Program-made: the position numbers and the translations under genes
In this document: in pieces, positions 37,759 to 46,916 of the stretch
How positions within the stretch are numbered: the stretch's first letter is position 1
Layout of the letters: every line of letters starts with the position of its first letter
Notes under the pieces: model-generated
What the model was told of the DNA's origin: nothing
The model's input: only the letters and a program-made list of their open reading frames with translations
The model's database searches: none
Source of the DNA: Rahnella laticis
GTDB taxonomy: Bacteria; Pseudomonadota; Gammaproteobacteria; Enterobacterales; Enterobacteriaceae
Direction of reading: 5' to 3'
Length of the DNA: 64,000 nt
NCBI RefSeq assembly: GCF_015644585.1
Contig: NZ_JADOBI010000005.1
Coordinates: 372,001 to 436,000 of the forward strand

Positions 37759-38607
37759 ATGGCAAAGAAAGTATCGAAATGGTTCCGCATCGGGGTCGAA
37801 GGTGACACCTGCGATGGCCGCGAAATTGATGCTAACGACATCAAACAAATGGCGGAGACATACAGCGCGAAAGCCTACGGTGCCCGCGTCAATCTGGAAC
37901 ACATCAAAGGCGTTTTACCGACCAGCGATTTCCGCCGCTATGGCGACGTGATCCAGCTTAAAGCCGAACAAATTGATGACGCGGCTGAACCGCTGCTGCA
38001 TGACAAATGGGCTCTGTACGCAATGATCAGCCCGACCGCGGATTTAACGCAGATGGTTGGCGACGGACAGAAGGTTTACACCTCGATGGAGATCAAACGT
38101 AACTTCGCCAACTCCAATAAATCCTACCTGGTCGGTCTGGCCGTCACCGATGACCCCGCAAGCCTCGGCACTGAAATGCTCGAGTTCAGCCGTAAAGCCA
38201 GACAGAACCCGCTCGCCGGTCGTAAAACCGATCCGGACAGCCTCTTCACTGTCGCCACCGAAGCACTGATTGAGTTTGAAGATGCGCCGGAAACTGCCCC
38301 TTCTCTTTTCGCCCTGGTGAAACAAAAGCTTTCACGTAAACAGGCGTCAGACGATGCCCGCCTGGCTGATGTTCATGAAGCTGTCAGCGAAGTTGCTCAA
38401 TACGCTCAGACTGAACTGGATAAGCATGAAACCAGCCTGACCGACCTGTTGAGCCGCGTCGATACCTTGGAAAAATCCACCGCTGCCGAACATGACGCCC
38501 TCACTGAACTGAAAGGCAAGCTTGCGCAGACACCGGCGCAGAACTTTAACCAGCGCCCGCACGCCACCGGCGGCACAGGCGCTGAAGAGACAGTGACCGA
38601 CTGTTGA
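37759..38607 (+). CDS. O: Capsid scaffolding protein/protease gpO
   Basis: The 282-residue protein is the internal scaffold with N-terminal serine protease. It starts AKKVSKWFRIGVEGDTCDGREI and has ARVNLEHIKGVLP, with the protease His in NLEHIKG and a Ser region DPASLGTEMLEFS. The C-terminal half is helical scaffold. It matches P2 O (284) in length and position. Confidence 0.94.
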   Translation: MAKKVSKWFRIGVEGDTCDGREIDANDIKQMAETYSAKAYGARVNLEHIKGVLPTSDFRRYGDVIQLKAEQIDDAAEPLLHDKWALYAMISPTADLTQMVGDGQKVYTSMEIKRNFANSNKSYLVGLAVTDDPASLGTEMLEFSRKARQNPLAGRKTDPDSLFTVATEALIEFEDAPETAPSLFALVKQKLSRKQASDDARLADVHEAVSEVAQYAQTELDKHETSLTDLLSRVDTLEKSTAAEHDALTELKGKLAQTPAQNFNQRPHATGGTGAEETVTDC

Positions 38608-38642
38608 TCCGACACCTTTAATTCACCCTCAGGAAATAAGTC

Positions 38643-39782
38643 ATGAAAAAAGAAACGCGCTTTAAATTTAATGCGTTCCTGTCTCAGCTCGCCAAACTCA
38701 ACAACGTTGACGTCGGCACGCTGGACAAGAAATTTAACGTCGAGCCGTCCGTCACGCAGACGCTGATGACCCGATTACAGGAATCCTCAGAGTTTCTGAC
38801 CCGTATCAACATCATTCCGGTGGACGAAATGATGGGCGCGAAAGTTGGCGTCGGCGTCACCGGCACGATTGCCAGTACCACCAACACTGACGCGGGTGAC
38901 GAGCGTGAAACCGCTGATTTCACCAAGCTCGATCAGGAAGGCTATCACTGCACCAAAACCAACTACGACTTCCACTGGATGTACAACAAGCTGGATTTGT
39001 GGGCGCGCTATAACGATTTTCAGACCCGACTGCGTGACGCCATTATCAAGCGTCAGGCGCTGGATCGCATCCTGGTCGGCTTTAACGGTGTTTCCCGCGC
39101 ACCAACTTCTAACCGTGTACAGAATCCTTTGTTGCAGGATGTCGGCGTGGGCTGGCTGCAAAAATACCGTCTGAATGCCCCGACCAAAGTGATGGGCATG
39201 ATTGTCGCCGAAGACGGCACCGTGACCAATGAGGCGGTGAAAGTCGGTGGCGAAGGTGAATACAAAAACCTCGACGCGCTGGTCTTTGATGCGGTGAATG
39301 AACTGATCGACCCTATCTATCAGGACGACACCGAACTGGTGGTTATCTGCGGCCGCAAGCTGCTCGCGGATAAGTATTTCCCGCTGATCAACAAAAAGCA
39401 GCCAAACACGGAGGCGATGGCCGCCGACCTGATTGTCAGCCAGAAACGCATCGGCAATTTGCCCGCCGTGCGTGTCCCCGGCTTCCCTGCTAACGCCATG
39501 TTGATCACTCGTCTGGATAACCTGTCCATTTACTGGCAGGACGGCACGCACCGCCGCCACGTTGAAGAAGTACCAAAGCGTGACCGTATCGAAAACTACG
39601 AATCCATTAACGAGGATTATGTGGTGGAAGATTACGGCTGCGGCTGTCTGATCGAGAACATCGAAGTGACCGTAGAAGAAGACGACGCCGCTGATAAGGC
39701 CGAACTCAGCAAATTCACCTCAGCGATCGTTGATGCCATCAAAACTGCATCCTCTACCACTGCACCGGCAGCTCAGGAGTAA
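38643..39782 (+). CDS. N: Major capsid protein gpN
   Basis: This is the major head protein, 379 residues. Conserved parts include TRFKFNAFLSQLAKLN, KFNVEPSVTQTLMTRLQESSEFL, DFHWMYNKLDLWA and EDYVVEDYGCGCLIENIE. The C-terminus is extended by about 20 residues rich in Ala, Thr and acidic residues compared with P2 N (357). The N-terminal 30 or so residues are probably removed by gpO, as in P2. Confidence 0.95.
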   Translation: MKKETRFKFNAFLSQLAKLNNVDVGTLDKKFNVEPSVTQTLMTRLQESSEFLTRINIIPVDEMMGAKVGVGVTGTIASTTNTDAGDERETADFTKLDQEGYHCTKTNYDFHWMYNKLDLWARYNDFQTRLRDAIIKRQALDRILVGFNGVSRAPTSNRVQNPLLQDVGVGWLQKYRLNAPTKVMGMIVAEDGTVTNEAVKVGGEGEYKNLDALVFDAVNELIDPIYQDDTELVVICGRKLLADKYFPLINKKQPNTEAMAADLIVSQKRIGNLPAVRVPGFPANAMLITRLDNLSIYWQDGTHRRHVEEVPKRDRIENYESINEDYVVEDYGCGCLIENIEVTVEEDDAADKAELSKFTSAIVDAIKTASSTTAPAAQE

Positions 39783-39785
39783 GTC

Positions 39786-40442
39786 ATGACCAGCCCTGCC
39801 CGACGTCATTTGTTGCGGCAGTCAGCTATCGAAGCCGCGCAGCAGGATACCAGCCTGCTGCGTCATGCCACCGGCTATGAACTGCTGCTGCAAAAGCTTA
39901 ATGCTGACCAGAAAGCCCTGAAGAAAGCCTATTCCGCAGAAAAAAAGGCAGAACTCAAACGCAAGATGCTGCCCGAATATGCGCCGTGGGTGGCGGGCGT
40001 CCTCGCCGAAGGTAAAGGCGCGCAGGACGCCATCCTGATGACGATCATGATCTGGCGAATTGACGCAGGTGATTATGCCGGTGCGCTGGAAATCGCCCGC
40101 TATGCGCTGCATTACAAGCTGGCGATGCCGTTCGGCAAACGCCCTGCCGGTTATGCGCTGGCGGAGGAAATCGCCGACATGAGCACCCGCGCTCATGCTG
40201 CTGGTGAGCCAGTCGGTCTCGATGTACTCATGACCACAATGGAACTGACGGAAAGCCAGGACATGCCGGATCAGGTACGCGCCAAGCTGCACAAAATCAC
40301 CGGCTACCTGTATCGCGACGCAGAAAAACTGCCGCTCGCCCTGCAACACCTAAAACGCGCCTTCCAGTTGAACAGCAACTGCGGCGTTAAAAAGGATATT
40401 GAGCGGTTGGAGTCAGCCATCAAAAAGGCGGCCAACAGCTAA
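39786..40442 (+). CDS. M: Terminase small subunit gpM
   Basis: The 218-residue small terminase recognises cos. Family features are TSPARRHLLRQSA at the N-terminus and a C-terminal region with tetratricopeptide-like helices (LHKITGYLYRDAEKLPLALQHLKRAFQL). It starts 4 bp after N and is part of the O-N-M-L operon. Confidence 0.93.
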   Translation: MTSPARRHLLRQSAIEAAQQDTSLLRHATGYELLLQKLNADQKALKKAYSAEKKAELKRKMLPEYAPWVAGVLAEGKGAQDAILMTIMIWRIDAGDYAGALEIARYALHYKLAMPFGKRPAGYALAEEIADMSTRAHAAGEPVGLDVLMTTMELTESQDMPDQVRAKLHKITGYLYRDAEKLPLALQHLKRAFQLNSNCGVKKDIERLESAIKKAANS

Positions 40443-40538
40443 ACAGAACGCGCCCCGCGCCGGACGGCACGCCAGCCGCGACAGGTCAGTGACCGCGTTC
40501 AACGCTGGCGTCCACCGTCCACCTATTCAGAGGTCACT

Positions 40539-41009
40539 ATGTCTCTTGTTGTACCTGCACCAAAGCCGGACGCCGCGACGGAACCCGCGATCAAAAACAC
40601 GCACTTCTGGCCGGATATCAGTCCGTTGGAGTTGCGCGACACGCTGCGCCTGGAAGGAACGGTGACCGCCAAACGTCTGCGAGCCGTCATTAAGTACGCG
40701 CTGACCGAAGTTAACGCCGAGCTTTACAGCTACCGCGTCGCACAGCTGGCTCAGGGATACAAAACTCTCGCTGATGTCCCAGCTGACCAGATTGATGATG
40801 AAAGTATCAAAGTCTGTGCCTATCTGCGGGCGGTTTCCTCCATTACGGCTGCCATTCTGGCGGAACGATATCCGAACAGTGATACGACCGATGCTGGCAG
40901 TAAAAAGGCGGAGATTGTCGAAAGTACGGTTGATGAACTGTGGCGTGACGGCCGCAACGCGATCAGCGACGTCGCCGGTGTGTCTCACTGCATCATCGGG
41001 CTGCTCTGA
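40539..41009 (+). CDS. L: Head completion protein gpL
   Basis: The 156-residue head-completion protein attaches to filled heads before tail joining. Typical parts are WPDISPLELRDTLRLEGTVTAKRLRAVIKYALTEVN and RDGRNAISDVAGVSHCIIGLL. A 96-bp spacer with no gene separates it from M. It overlaps the start of X (TGATG). Confidence 0.93.
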   Translation: MSLVVPAPKPDAATEPAIKNTHFWPDISPLELRDTLRLEGTVTAKRLRAVIKYALTEVNAELYSYRVAQLAQGYKTLADVPADQIDDESIKVCAYLRAVSSITAAILAERYPNSDTTDAGSKKAEIVESTVDELWRDGRNAISDVAGVSHCIIGLL

Positions 41010-41212
41010 TGAAAGTCTATGCCGAACAGGGTGACACCGTGGATTCACTCTGCTGGCGGTACTACGGGCGCACCGTATCGGTGGTTGAACAAATTTACGC
41101 GGCTAACGTGGGGTTAGCCGCTGCTGGGGCAATCCTGCCCCATGGCTACGCGGTGGAGCTGCCGGACATTACTCAGGCCGCAGTCAGTGAAACCGTCTCA
41201 CTTTGGGACTGA
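41009..41212 (+). CDS. X: Tail protein gpX
   Basis: The 67-residue tail protein has a LysM-like fold: MKVYAEQGDTVDSLCWRYYGRTVSVVEQIYAAN. In P2 it is needed for tail assembly. It is packed between L and the holin with overlaps at both ends. Confidence 0.93.
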   Translation: MKVYAEQGDTVDSLCWRYYGRTVSVVEQIYAANVGLAAAGAILPHGYAVELPDITQAAVSETVSLWD

Positions 41213-41427
41213 TGACCATGGAGCGCATCACCTCGTTTATCTGTTACTGCGTCGCGGCCTTTCTTGCCTGGCTCGGCGCAATGTCACCGCAGGATATCGC
41301 CTTTCTGGTCGGTGCCGCCGTCGGCGTCGCGACCTTCCTGGTGAACTGGTATTACCGTCGCAAAACCTACCGCCTGCTCAAACAAATGGGCGTCAGTGGA
41401 GAAATCAATGCAGCCATCAATCGTTAG
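41212..41427 (+). CDS. Phage holin
   Basis: This small membrane protein of 71 residues starts at ATG 41212 (MTMERITSF), within the X stop. Two hydrophobic helices (ICYCVAAFLAWLGAM, DIAFLVGAAVGVATFLVNWYY) with a short turn and a basic tail (RRKTYRLLKQ) suit a class II holin. It times lysis by opening the inner membrane for the endolysin. Confidence 0.85.
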   Translation: MTMERITSFICYCVAAFLAWLGAMSPQDIAFLVGAAVGVATFLVNWYYRRKTYRLLKQMGVSGEINAAINR

Positions 41428-41917
41428 ACGCTGCGCCGTCGCCGCAGTACTTGCGATTGCCGCGCTGCTGCCGCAAATGCCGACGCTGCAAACATCCGCC
41501 GCCGGTCTGGCACTGATTGCCGATTTTGAAGGCTGCCGCCTGTCGGCGTATCAGTGCAGCGCGGGCGTCTGGACAAACGGCATCGGGCACACCGCAGGCG
41601 TGAAGCCGCAAACGCAAGTCAGCGAACGGCAGGCCGCCGTTAACCTGGTGGAAGACGTGATGCGGGTGGAGAAAGGCATTGCGCGCTGTATGCCGATCAC
41701 CATGCCGCCGTCGGTGTATGACGCCGTGGTGTCCTTTGCGTTTAACGTCGGCGTGACGGCGGCCTGCAAATCAACGTTAGCGTTTTTCATCAATAAAGGT
41801 CGATGGCGTGACGCCTGCGAGCAGTTGCCGCGCTGGGTGTTTGTTAAGGGCGAGCGCGTCACCGGCCTGGAGCGCCGCCGCGCGAATGAGCTGGCCTACT
41901 GCCTGCGGGGTGTCTGA
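41408..41917 (+). CDS. GH24 lysozyme, signal-anchor type
   Basis: The 169-residue endolysin starts at ATG 41408, preceded by GGAG, inside the holin 3' end. The N-terminal helix (CAVAAVLAIAALLPQM) is a likely signal-anchor-release segment. The active site FEGCRLSAYQCSAGVWTNGIGHT shows Glu, Cys and Thr in place of the T4 Glu-Asp-Thr, as in the Cys-regulated SAR endolysins. It cleaves murein glycan strands. Confidence 0.93.
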   Translation: MQPSIVRRCAVAAVLAIAALLPQMPTLQTSAAGLALIADFEGCRLSAYQCSAGVWTNGIGHTAGVKPQTQVSERQAAVNLVEDVMRVEKGIARCMPITMPPSVYDAVVSFAFNVGVTAACKSTLAFFINKGRWRDACEQLPRWVFVKGERVTGLERRRANELAYCLRGV

Positions 41918-42342
41918 TGCGAATTTTAATTTTGGTACTGCTGGCGGCGATAGCGCTGGCGGGGCTGCAAACCTGGCGTATCGGCGGCCTGACTGAAAAA
42001 GCCGACCAGGCGCAGCGCATTATCGGCACGCTGTCCGCTGGTATTGAAAGCCGCGACAACGCCATTAACCGCCTGAGCGATGAGGCCGTGACGCGCGAAC
42101 GCCAGGAACAAAGCCTACGCGCACAGCTCTCACAGGCGGGGCAGTTAGCGCGGAATCGTGAAATTCACCTTCAAAGGTTACTCAATGAAAATCAGGAAAT
42201 GCGCGACTGGTATAGCGCTCGCCTGCCTGACGGTATTGGCCGGATGCACCAACGCCCCGCCTTTGCCAGCACCGCAGATTATTTACGTTGGCTGTCCGGC
42301 GGTAACGAGTTGCCCGATACCGGCAAGCTCACCGGCCACTAA
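41917..42342 (+). CDS. lysB: Spanin inner-membrane subunit (LysB/Rz-like)
   Basis: The 141-residue protein has one N-terminal membrane helix (ILILVLLAAIALAGLQTWRIGGL) and a long coiled coil (KADQAQRIIGTLSAGIESRDNAINRLSDEAVTRERQEQSLRAQL). It is the Rz component of the spanin complex, which breaks the outer membrane in the last step of lysis. The Rz1 partner is encoded within it in another frame. Confidence 0.88.
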   Translation: MRILILVLLAAIALAGLQTWRIGGLTEKADQAQRIIGTLSAGIESRDNAINRLSDEAVTRERQEQSLRAQLSQAGQLARNREIHLQRLLNENQEMRDWYSARLPDGIGRMHQRPAFASTADYLRWLSGGNELPDTGKLTGH

Positions 42343-42475
42343 CGGCGACTTGAGCGCCGACGTCAGAAACCTGGAGGCGGCACTCACAGCCTGCGGCCTC
42401 CAGGTGGAAGCGGTCAAACAATGCCAGGAGGAACACCGTGTTAAAACCCGCACAGCTGCGAAAAGCCTTAACTGA
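42185..42475 (+). CDS. lysC: Spanin outer-membrane lipoprotein (LysC/Rz1-like)
   Basis: The 96-residue lipoprotein starts at ATG 42185, out of frame inside the Rz gene, and runs past its end. It has a signal sequence with lipobox LAGC (ALACLTVLAGCTNAPP) and a Pro-rich mature start, as in Rz1. The nested arrangement is typical of P2-type spanins. Confidence 0.85.
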   Translation: MKIRKCATGIALACLTVLAGCTNAPPLPAPQIIYVGCPAVTSCPIPASSPATNGDLSADVRNLEAALTACGLQVEAVKQCQEEHRVKTRTAAKSLN

Positions 42476-42905
42476 CGCCGTGCCGGTGCTGCAAACCAGC
42501 CCCGACACCCTGCGGATGTTTGTGGATAACGGGCGCATCGTTTCCATGTTAGCCAGCTCGCTGTCGTTTGAATATCAGTATCAGACCGAGCTGCTGATCA
42601 CCAACTTTGCCCAGGACTGCGATCTGATCATTGTCCCAATCCTGGCCTGGCTGCGTGAGAACCAGCCGGACATTATGGCGACACCGGAAAAGCAGCAGAC
42701 CGGTTTTAAATTCAAGGCCGATATGCTGGATGATGGCTCCTACGATATCGCGATTGATGTGCAGCTCACCGAGCGCGTGATCGTCAAACAGATTGATTCC
42801 GGTCTGCACGTTGAACACTTTCCGGAACCGCCGCTGCCTGAGCCGGTGGAAAGGCCGCGTGAGCTGTATCTGCACGGCGTGTTAGTGAGTCAGTGGCATG
42901 AGTGA
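42438..42905 (+). CDS. R: Tail completion protein gpR
   Basis: The 155-residue P2 R-type protein is needed for completing the tail. It starts MLKPAQLRKALTDAVPVLQTSPDTLRMFVDNGRI, with later LSFEYQYQTELLITNFAQDCDLIIVPILAWLRENQPDI. It overlaps Rz1 and S. Confidence 0.93.
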   Translation: MLKPAQLRKALTDAVPVLQTSPDTLRMFVDNGRIVSMLASSLSFEYQYQTELLITNFAQDCDLIIVPILAWLRENQPDIMATPEKQQTGFKFKADMLDDGSYDIAIDVQLTERVIVKQIDSGLHVEHFPEPPLPEPVERPRELYLHGVLVSQWHE

Positions 42906-43347
42906 ACTGACCGCATTTGATACCCGCCTGGCCGGATTGGTTGCGGCGCTGTCACCGCAAAGCCGTAAGGCGATGGCGGCAACCATTGCAAAGCGTCTGC
43001 GCAAACATCAGCAGCAGCGTATTAAGCAGCAGGTTACACCTGACGGTCAGCCGTTCACGCCACGCCGTCCGCAGCCGTTGCGGGCAAAGAAAGGTCGCAT
43101 TAAGCGGGAGATGTTCGCCAAACTGCGCACGGCAAAATACATGAAGGCCAAAGGCAACGCAGACGACGCCGTGGTGGAATTCACCGGACAGGTTCAGCGC
43201 ATGGCAAAAGTGCATCAGTACGGACTGCGGGATCGTCCTTCTGTCCGCGCAAAAGAAATGCAGTACCCGGCGCGGCCGTTGTTAGGGCTGGACGCCGAAG
43301 ATATGAAAATATTAGAAGATGAATTAATGAAATTACTAATAATTTAA
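42898..43347 (+). CDS. S: Tail completion protein gpS
   Basis: The 149-residue P2 S-type protein (phage virion morphogenesis family) shows LSPQSRKAMAATIAKRLRKHQQQRIKQQVTPDGQPFTPR and the ending PARPLLGLDAEDMKILEDELMKLL. It is the last gene of this block, before the leftward cargo gene. Confidence 0.93.
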   Translation: MSELTAFDTRLAGLVAALSPQSRKAMAATIAKRLRKHQQQRIKQQVTPDGQPFTPRRPQPLRAKKGRIKREMFAKLRTAKYMKAKGNADDAVVEFTGQVQRMAKVHQYGLRDRPSVRAKEMQYPARPLLGLDAEDMKILEDELMKLLII

Positions 43348-43394
43348 AGAGTGCCTTATCCAACTTGATACATGTTGAAAATACTTTTACCCAT

Positions 43395-43423
43395 AATAAC
43401 TTGGCTTTGCTAGTTATTCTTTT
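43395..43423 (+). terminator. Possible terminator after S
   Basis: AATAACT (43395-43401) pairs with AGTTATT (43412-43418) around a 10-base loop, followed by CTTTT. It would stop late transcription before it runs antisense into the cargo gene, whose stop codon lies in the hairpin. Confidence 0.45.
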
Positions 43424-44712
43424 AATCGTTGAATTAAAATAGATTCTTTGAAGGATATCCATTTTTCTTTTTCTGCAACAACATCCAATTCATAATAATC
43501 ACCTTCGATATTTTCTATATGTTTTACCCAGTTTAAATATTCTTTGCAATCTTTTTCAAAATCAATACCAGATGAAAGATAAGCACTTCTTTCATCATTA
43601 CTCAACTTGCAATAATACGTCGGGTAATCATCCATGCTTTCGTTTTTTTTGCAGCGTTCAACTGCCGCAATAATATATACGTGATTTACTTTCGGATAAT
43701 TATCGAGTTCTTCTTGGGTTATGTTGCTATTTCTTATTATTTCAATAACCTGTTCAACACTAGGGTTAAAGTAATGTCTCCCAATGTAATTGGAAAATCG
43801 ATAGTCGATGCTTATTTGTTTTTCATTATTATCTAAATAATCCTCCTTAACCTTTAAGTAAACTTCACCGACCCCACTTGAAAAGTTTTCAACACAGGCT
43901 TTCGAAGCCTCGTAAAGGGGATTATCAAAAATACTCGCAATTACAATTGGCAATGGGAAAATAACTTTATTTGGAGAGCAAGTTAAATTTTTATCTTGTC
44001 GTAAAAGGTAATTAAATTGACTTATTAAAGCAGCTAATGCAGTTGAGTAATAAGTTTTAATTCTTGCCTCTCCTTCAATTTCATTTCCTTTAGACGCATC
44101 GTAAAAAAGGGCATGTTCAAAAAAATCAAACTTATTCAGAAGACGTTGGTATTCTGCATACTGATTTTCTTTATTGTCTTGTATAACATAACTAGCATTC
44201 ACGGCTATCAGGAAAAGAACATCATTGCGTATTAAAGAACGAACAAGTGATGAAAATACTTTCTTTTCAATTACAGATGAATCATCGATGTAAAAGTTAT
44301 GCTCGATAAATTTTAGCAAATGATACAAAATTCGCATGTATGGGCTTAGATGACTATGCCCTCTTAATTTATTAAAAGCTGTAAAATGATCAATGGAGCC
44401 ACTTAACTCCTTTACCAAAGCTAAACCTTCTGGTTTATCAAGGTACAACTGTACTATTTCAAGCTGAGCATTATGCTGCTCAAGCAACAAGCTAAAATGC
44501 CGGGTGAATTCATCACGTCTTGTATTATTTTGGGCATATTCCAAAGATCTACGTGCGACTTCTGTGCTATCTTTCGCAGCGTAAGCCGCCTTAGCCGCAT
44601 AAATCATAGCCCCTGCTGTTACCAATGCGCCAAATAGAGTAAAGAGACCCACTATCGGATCTGTTTTATCTAGGTAAAATTTCCAGACATCAGTAAGTAA
44701 GGTAAAGTCCAT
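43414..44712 (-). CDS. AbiC-like membrane-anchored protein, prophage cargo
   Basis: The 432-residue protein has an N-terminal hydrophobic segment (PIVGLFTLFGALVTAGAMIYAAKAAYAA), then a helix with RRDEFTRHFSLLLEQHNAQL and a long helical domain. This layout resembles the putative abortive-infection family putAbiC, but I judge it from pattern only. It is AT-rich and opposite to the tail genes, in the place where P2 has orf30 between S and V. A role in excluding other phages is likely but unproven. Confidence 0.65.
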   Translation of the reverse strand: MDFTLLTDVWKFYLDKTDPIVGLFTLFGALVTAGAMIYAAKAAYAAKDSTEVARRSLEYAQNNTRRDEFTRHFSLLLEQHNAQLEIVQLYLDKPEGLALVKELSGSIDHFTAFNKLRGHSHLSPYMRILYHLLKFIEHNFYIDDSSVIEKKVFSSLVRSLIRNDVLFLIAVNASYVIQDNKENQYAEYQRLLNKFDFFEHALFYDASKGNEIEGEARIKTYYSTALAALISQFNYLLRQDKNLTCSPNKVIFPLPIVIASIFDNPLYEASKACVENFSSGVGEVYLKVKEDYLDNNEKQISIDYRFSNYIGRHYFNPSVEQVIEIIRNSNITQEELDNYPKVNHVYIIAAVERCKKNESMDDYPTYYCKLSNDERSAYLSSGIDFEKDCKEYLNWVKHIENIEGDYYELDVVAEKEKWISFKESILIQRLKE

Positions 44713-45016
44713 ACATTCCCCTGCAAGTGCATTGTATAAATTTAATACAATTATATGTTTGAGTATGTGTTTGAATCTATTTCAAAGAAGTTCCAACATC
44801 AAGTCAAAATAACGCAATGCATTGACAACAATCAAGAAACACACATTTCATTTTCTACAAAATATTACATAGATGCTACCTCTTAAAGAGAATTATGTTC
44901 TCTTAGGAAGGTCTTTCACTCAGCATTTAAATTTTCAGAAAACCGCTACGTTGTGCCATAGATACACAACCTGCCTCAAATTGTATGCTGCCTGACAGGA
45001 CGGCATTCTTTTATGC
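44713..45016. promoter_or_regulatory. Spacer with V-operon late activator site
   Basis: About 300 bp hold the leftward promoter region of the AbiC-like gene and, at 44950-44970, GTTGTGCCAT-N6-ACAAC, the same motif as in the P/O spacer. It would drive V-W-J-I-H when bound by Ogr. Confidence 0.7.
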
Positions 45017-45658
45017 ATGAATACATCAATCCCCAACAACGACATTCCGCGCCTGCTGCGCAATCTGATCCGCATTGGCACCGTTGCCGAGGTGGATTTA
45101 AATGCGGGCACCTGTCGCGTCAATACCGGCGGCAACGTTACCGACTGGCTGCACTGGCTGACTTCCCGCGCAGGGCGCGCCCGTTCCTGGTGGGCACCGT
45201 CTGCCGGTGAACAGGTTGTGCTCTTCTGCCTGGGCGGCGAGCTGGATACCGCCTTTGTGATGCCCGGCATTTTCTCTGATGAATTTCCGGCACCGTCGGC
45301 GTCAGCCGATGCCGTACATGTCACTTTTCCTGACGGCGCGGTGATCGAATATGAACCCGAAACCGGCGCGCTGCTGGCAACCGGTATCAAATCCGCCATG
45401 GTAAACGCCTCGGAAAAAGTCGCGGTGACTGCACCGGATATCACCTGCACTGCATCGACACGCATCACGCTCGACACGCCGGAAGTGGTCTGCACTAACA
45501 AACTCACCACCGCCACCATCGAGATTAAAAAGGGCGGCACCCTAACCGGCAACCTCACCCATTCAGGCGGGAGCCTCACGTCAAACGGCATCGTTGTTCA
45601 TACCCATAAACACAGCGGCGTCCAGACGGGCGGCGGTCAGACGCAGGTGCCTTCATGA
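45017..45658 (+). CDS. V: Baseplate spike protein gpV
   Basis: The 213-residue tail spike tip pierces the outer membrane. An N-terminal OB fold (NLIRIGTVAEVDLNAGTCRVNTGGNVTDWL) and Gly-rich beta repeats lead to the C-terminal VHTHKHSGVQTGGGQT, the metal-binding HxH apex found in P2 V. Confidence 0.95.
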   Translation: MNTSIPNNDIPRLLRNLIRIGTVAEVDLNAGTCRVNTGGNVTDWLHWLTSRAGRARSWWAPSAGEQVVLFCLGGELDTAFVMPGIFSDEFPAPSASADAVHVTFPDGAVIEYEPETGALLATGIKSAMVNASEKVAVTAPDITCTASTRITLDTPEVVCTNKLTTATIEIKKGGTLTGNLTHSGGSLTSNGIVVHTHKHSGVQTGGGQTQVPS

Positions 45659-46005
45659 CCAATGCAAAATACATCGGCCTGGCTCGCGACTCTGGGCGCA
45701 GCGTCGAAGACCTGGCGCATATTCAGCAGTCGGTCAGCGACATTCTGCGCACACCCGTCGGTTCCCGCGTCATGCGCCGTGACTATGGCTCACTGCTGTC
45801 TGAACTGACTGACCGCCCGCAGAACGCGGCGCTACGACTGCAAATCATGGCAGCCTGCTACAGCGCGATCCTCAAGTGGGAGCCACGCGTCAGCCTGACC
45901 GGCATCACCTTTGAAACGACGTTTGACGGAAAAGCGGTGGTGGAACTCACCGGCACCCGCAAAGACACGTCCGCCGCCATTTCCTTAACCTTACCCGTGA
46001 GTTAA
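45655..46005 (+). CDS. W: Baseplate protein gpW
   Basis: The 116-residue gp25-like baseplate wedge protein has DLAHIQQSVSDILRTPVGSRVMRRDYGSLL near the N-terminus, typical of the family. It overlaps V by 4 bp. Confidence 0.95.
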   Translation: MTNAKYIGLARDSGRSVEDLAHIQQSVSDILRTPVGSRVMRRDYGSLLSELTDRPQNAALRLQIMAACYSAILKWEPRVSLTGITFETTFDGKAVVELTGTRKDTSAAISLTLPVS

Positions 46006-46007
46006 TT

Positions 46008-46916
46008 ATGGCAACTATCGACCTGAGCCAGTTACCCGCCCCCGACGTGGTGGAGGTGCTGGATTATGAAATTCTGCTGGCGGAGCGCAAAGCCACGCTG
46101 GTATCTCTGTACCCCGAAGACCAGCAGGCCGCCATTGCCCGCACGCTGACCCTGGAATCTGAGCCGATTGTGAAGCTGCTGGAGGAGAACGCCTACCGTG
46201 AGGTTATTTTGCGGCAGCGGATTAATGAAGCCGCCGAAGCCGTGATGGTGGCTTATGCCACCGGCGCAGATCTGGATCAGCTCGGGGCAAACGGCAACGT
46301 CACCCGCCTGACCGTCACCGCCGCCGATAATACTACCGTGCCCCCGACGGCGGCGGTGATGGAAGCCGACGGCGATTATCGCGGGCGCATTCCGCAGGCG
46401 TTTGAAGGGCTGAGCGTTGCGGGTCCGACGGGCGCCTATGAGTATCACGCCCGCAGCGCCGACGGACGCGTGGCGGACGCCTCGGCCATCAGCCCGTCAC
46501 CGGCCAATGTCACCATCACCGTGTTGTCACGCGAAAGTAACGGCGAAGCCAGCGCGGAGCTGCTGGCGATAGTTGACGCGGCGCTTAACGATGAAAACGT
46601 GCGCCCCGTGGCCGATCGCGTGCGGGTTCAGTCGGCGGCGGTGGTGAATTATACCGTTGACGCCACGCTGTATCTCTACCCGGGTCCGGAGGCCGAACCC
46701 ATCCGCGCCGCAGCGCAAACGAAGCTGCAAACCTACATCAGCGCACAGTCACGACTGGGGCGCGATATCCGCAAGTCAGCCCTTTACGCCGCCCTGCACG
46801 TCGAGGGCGTGCAGCGGGTCGAGCTGGCCGCCCCTGCGGCGGATGTTGTCCTGGATAAAACCCAGGCTGCCTACTGCACCGGCTATCAGTTAACACTCGG
46901 CGGCACCGATGAGTAG
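46008..46916 (+). CDS. J: Baseplate protein gpJ
   Basis: The 302-residue baseplate J-like wedge protein has LPAPDVVEVLDYEILLAERKATLVSLYP at the start and later YEYHARSADGRVADASAISPSPANVTITVLSRE. Length and place match P2 J. Confidence 0.95.
   Translation: MATIDLSQLPAPDVVEVLDYEILLAERKATLVSLYPEDQQAAIARTLTLESEPIVKLLEENAYREVILRQRINEAAEAVMVAYATGADLDQLGANGNVTRLTVTAADNTTVPPTAAVMEADGDYRGRIPQAFEGLSVAGPTGAYEYHARSADGRVADASAISPSPANVTITVLSRESNGEASAELLAIVDAALNDENVRPVADRVRVQSAAVVNYTVDATLYLYPGPEAEPIRAAAQTKLQTYISAQSRLGRDIRKSALYAALHVEGVQRVELAAPAADVVLDKTQAAYCTGYQLTLGGTDE

Noticed and set aside
38787-39560. Long minus-strand frame of 257 codons over the capsid gene
   Set aside because: It lies wholly inside gpN, which is a clear family member; the antisense frame is a composition effect.
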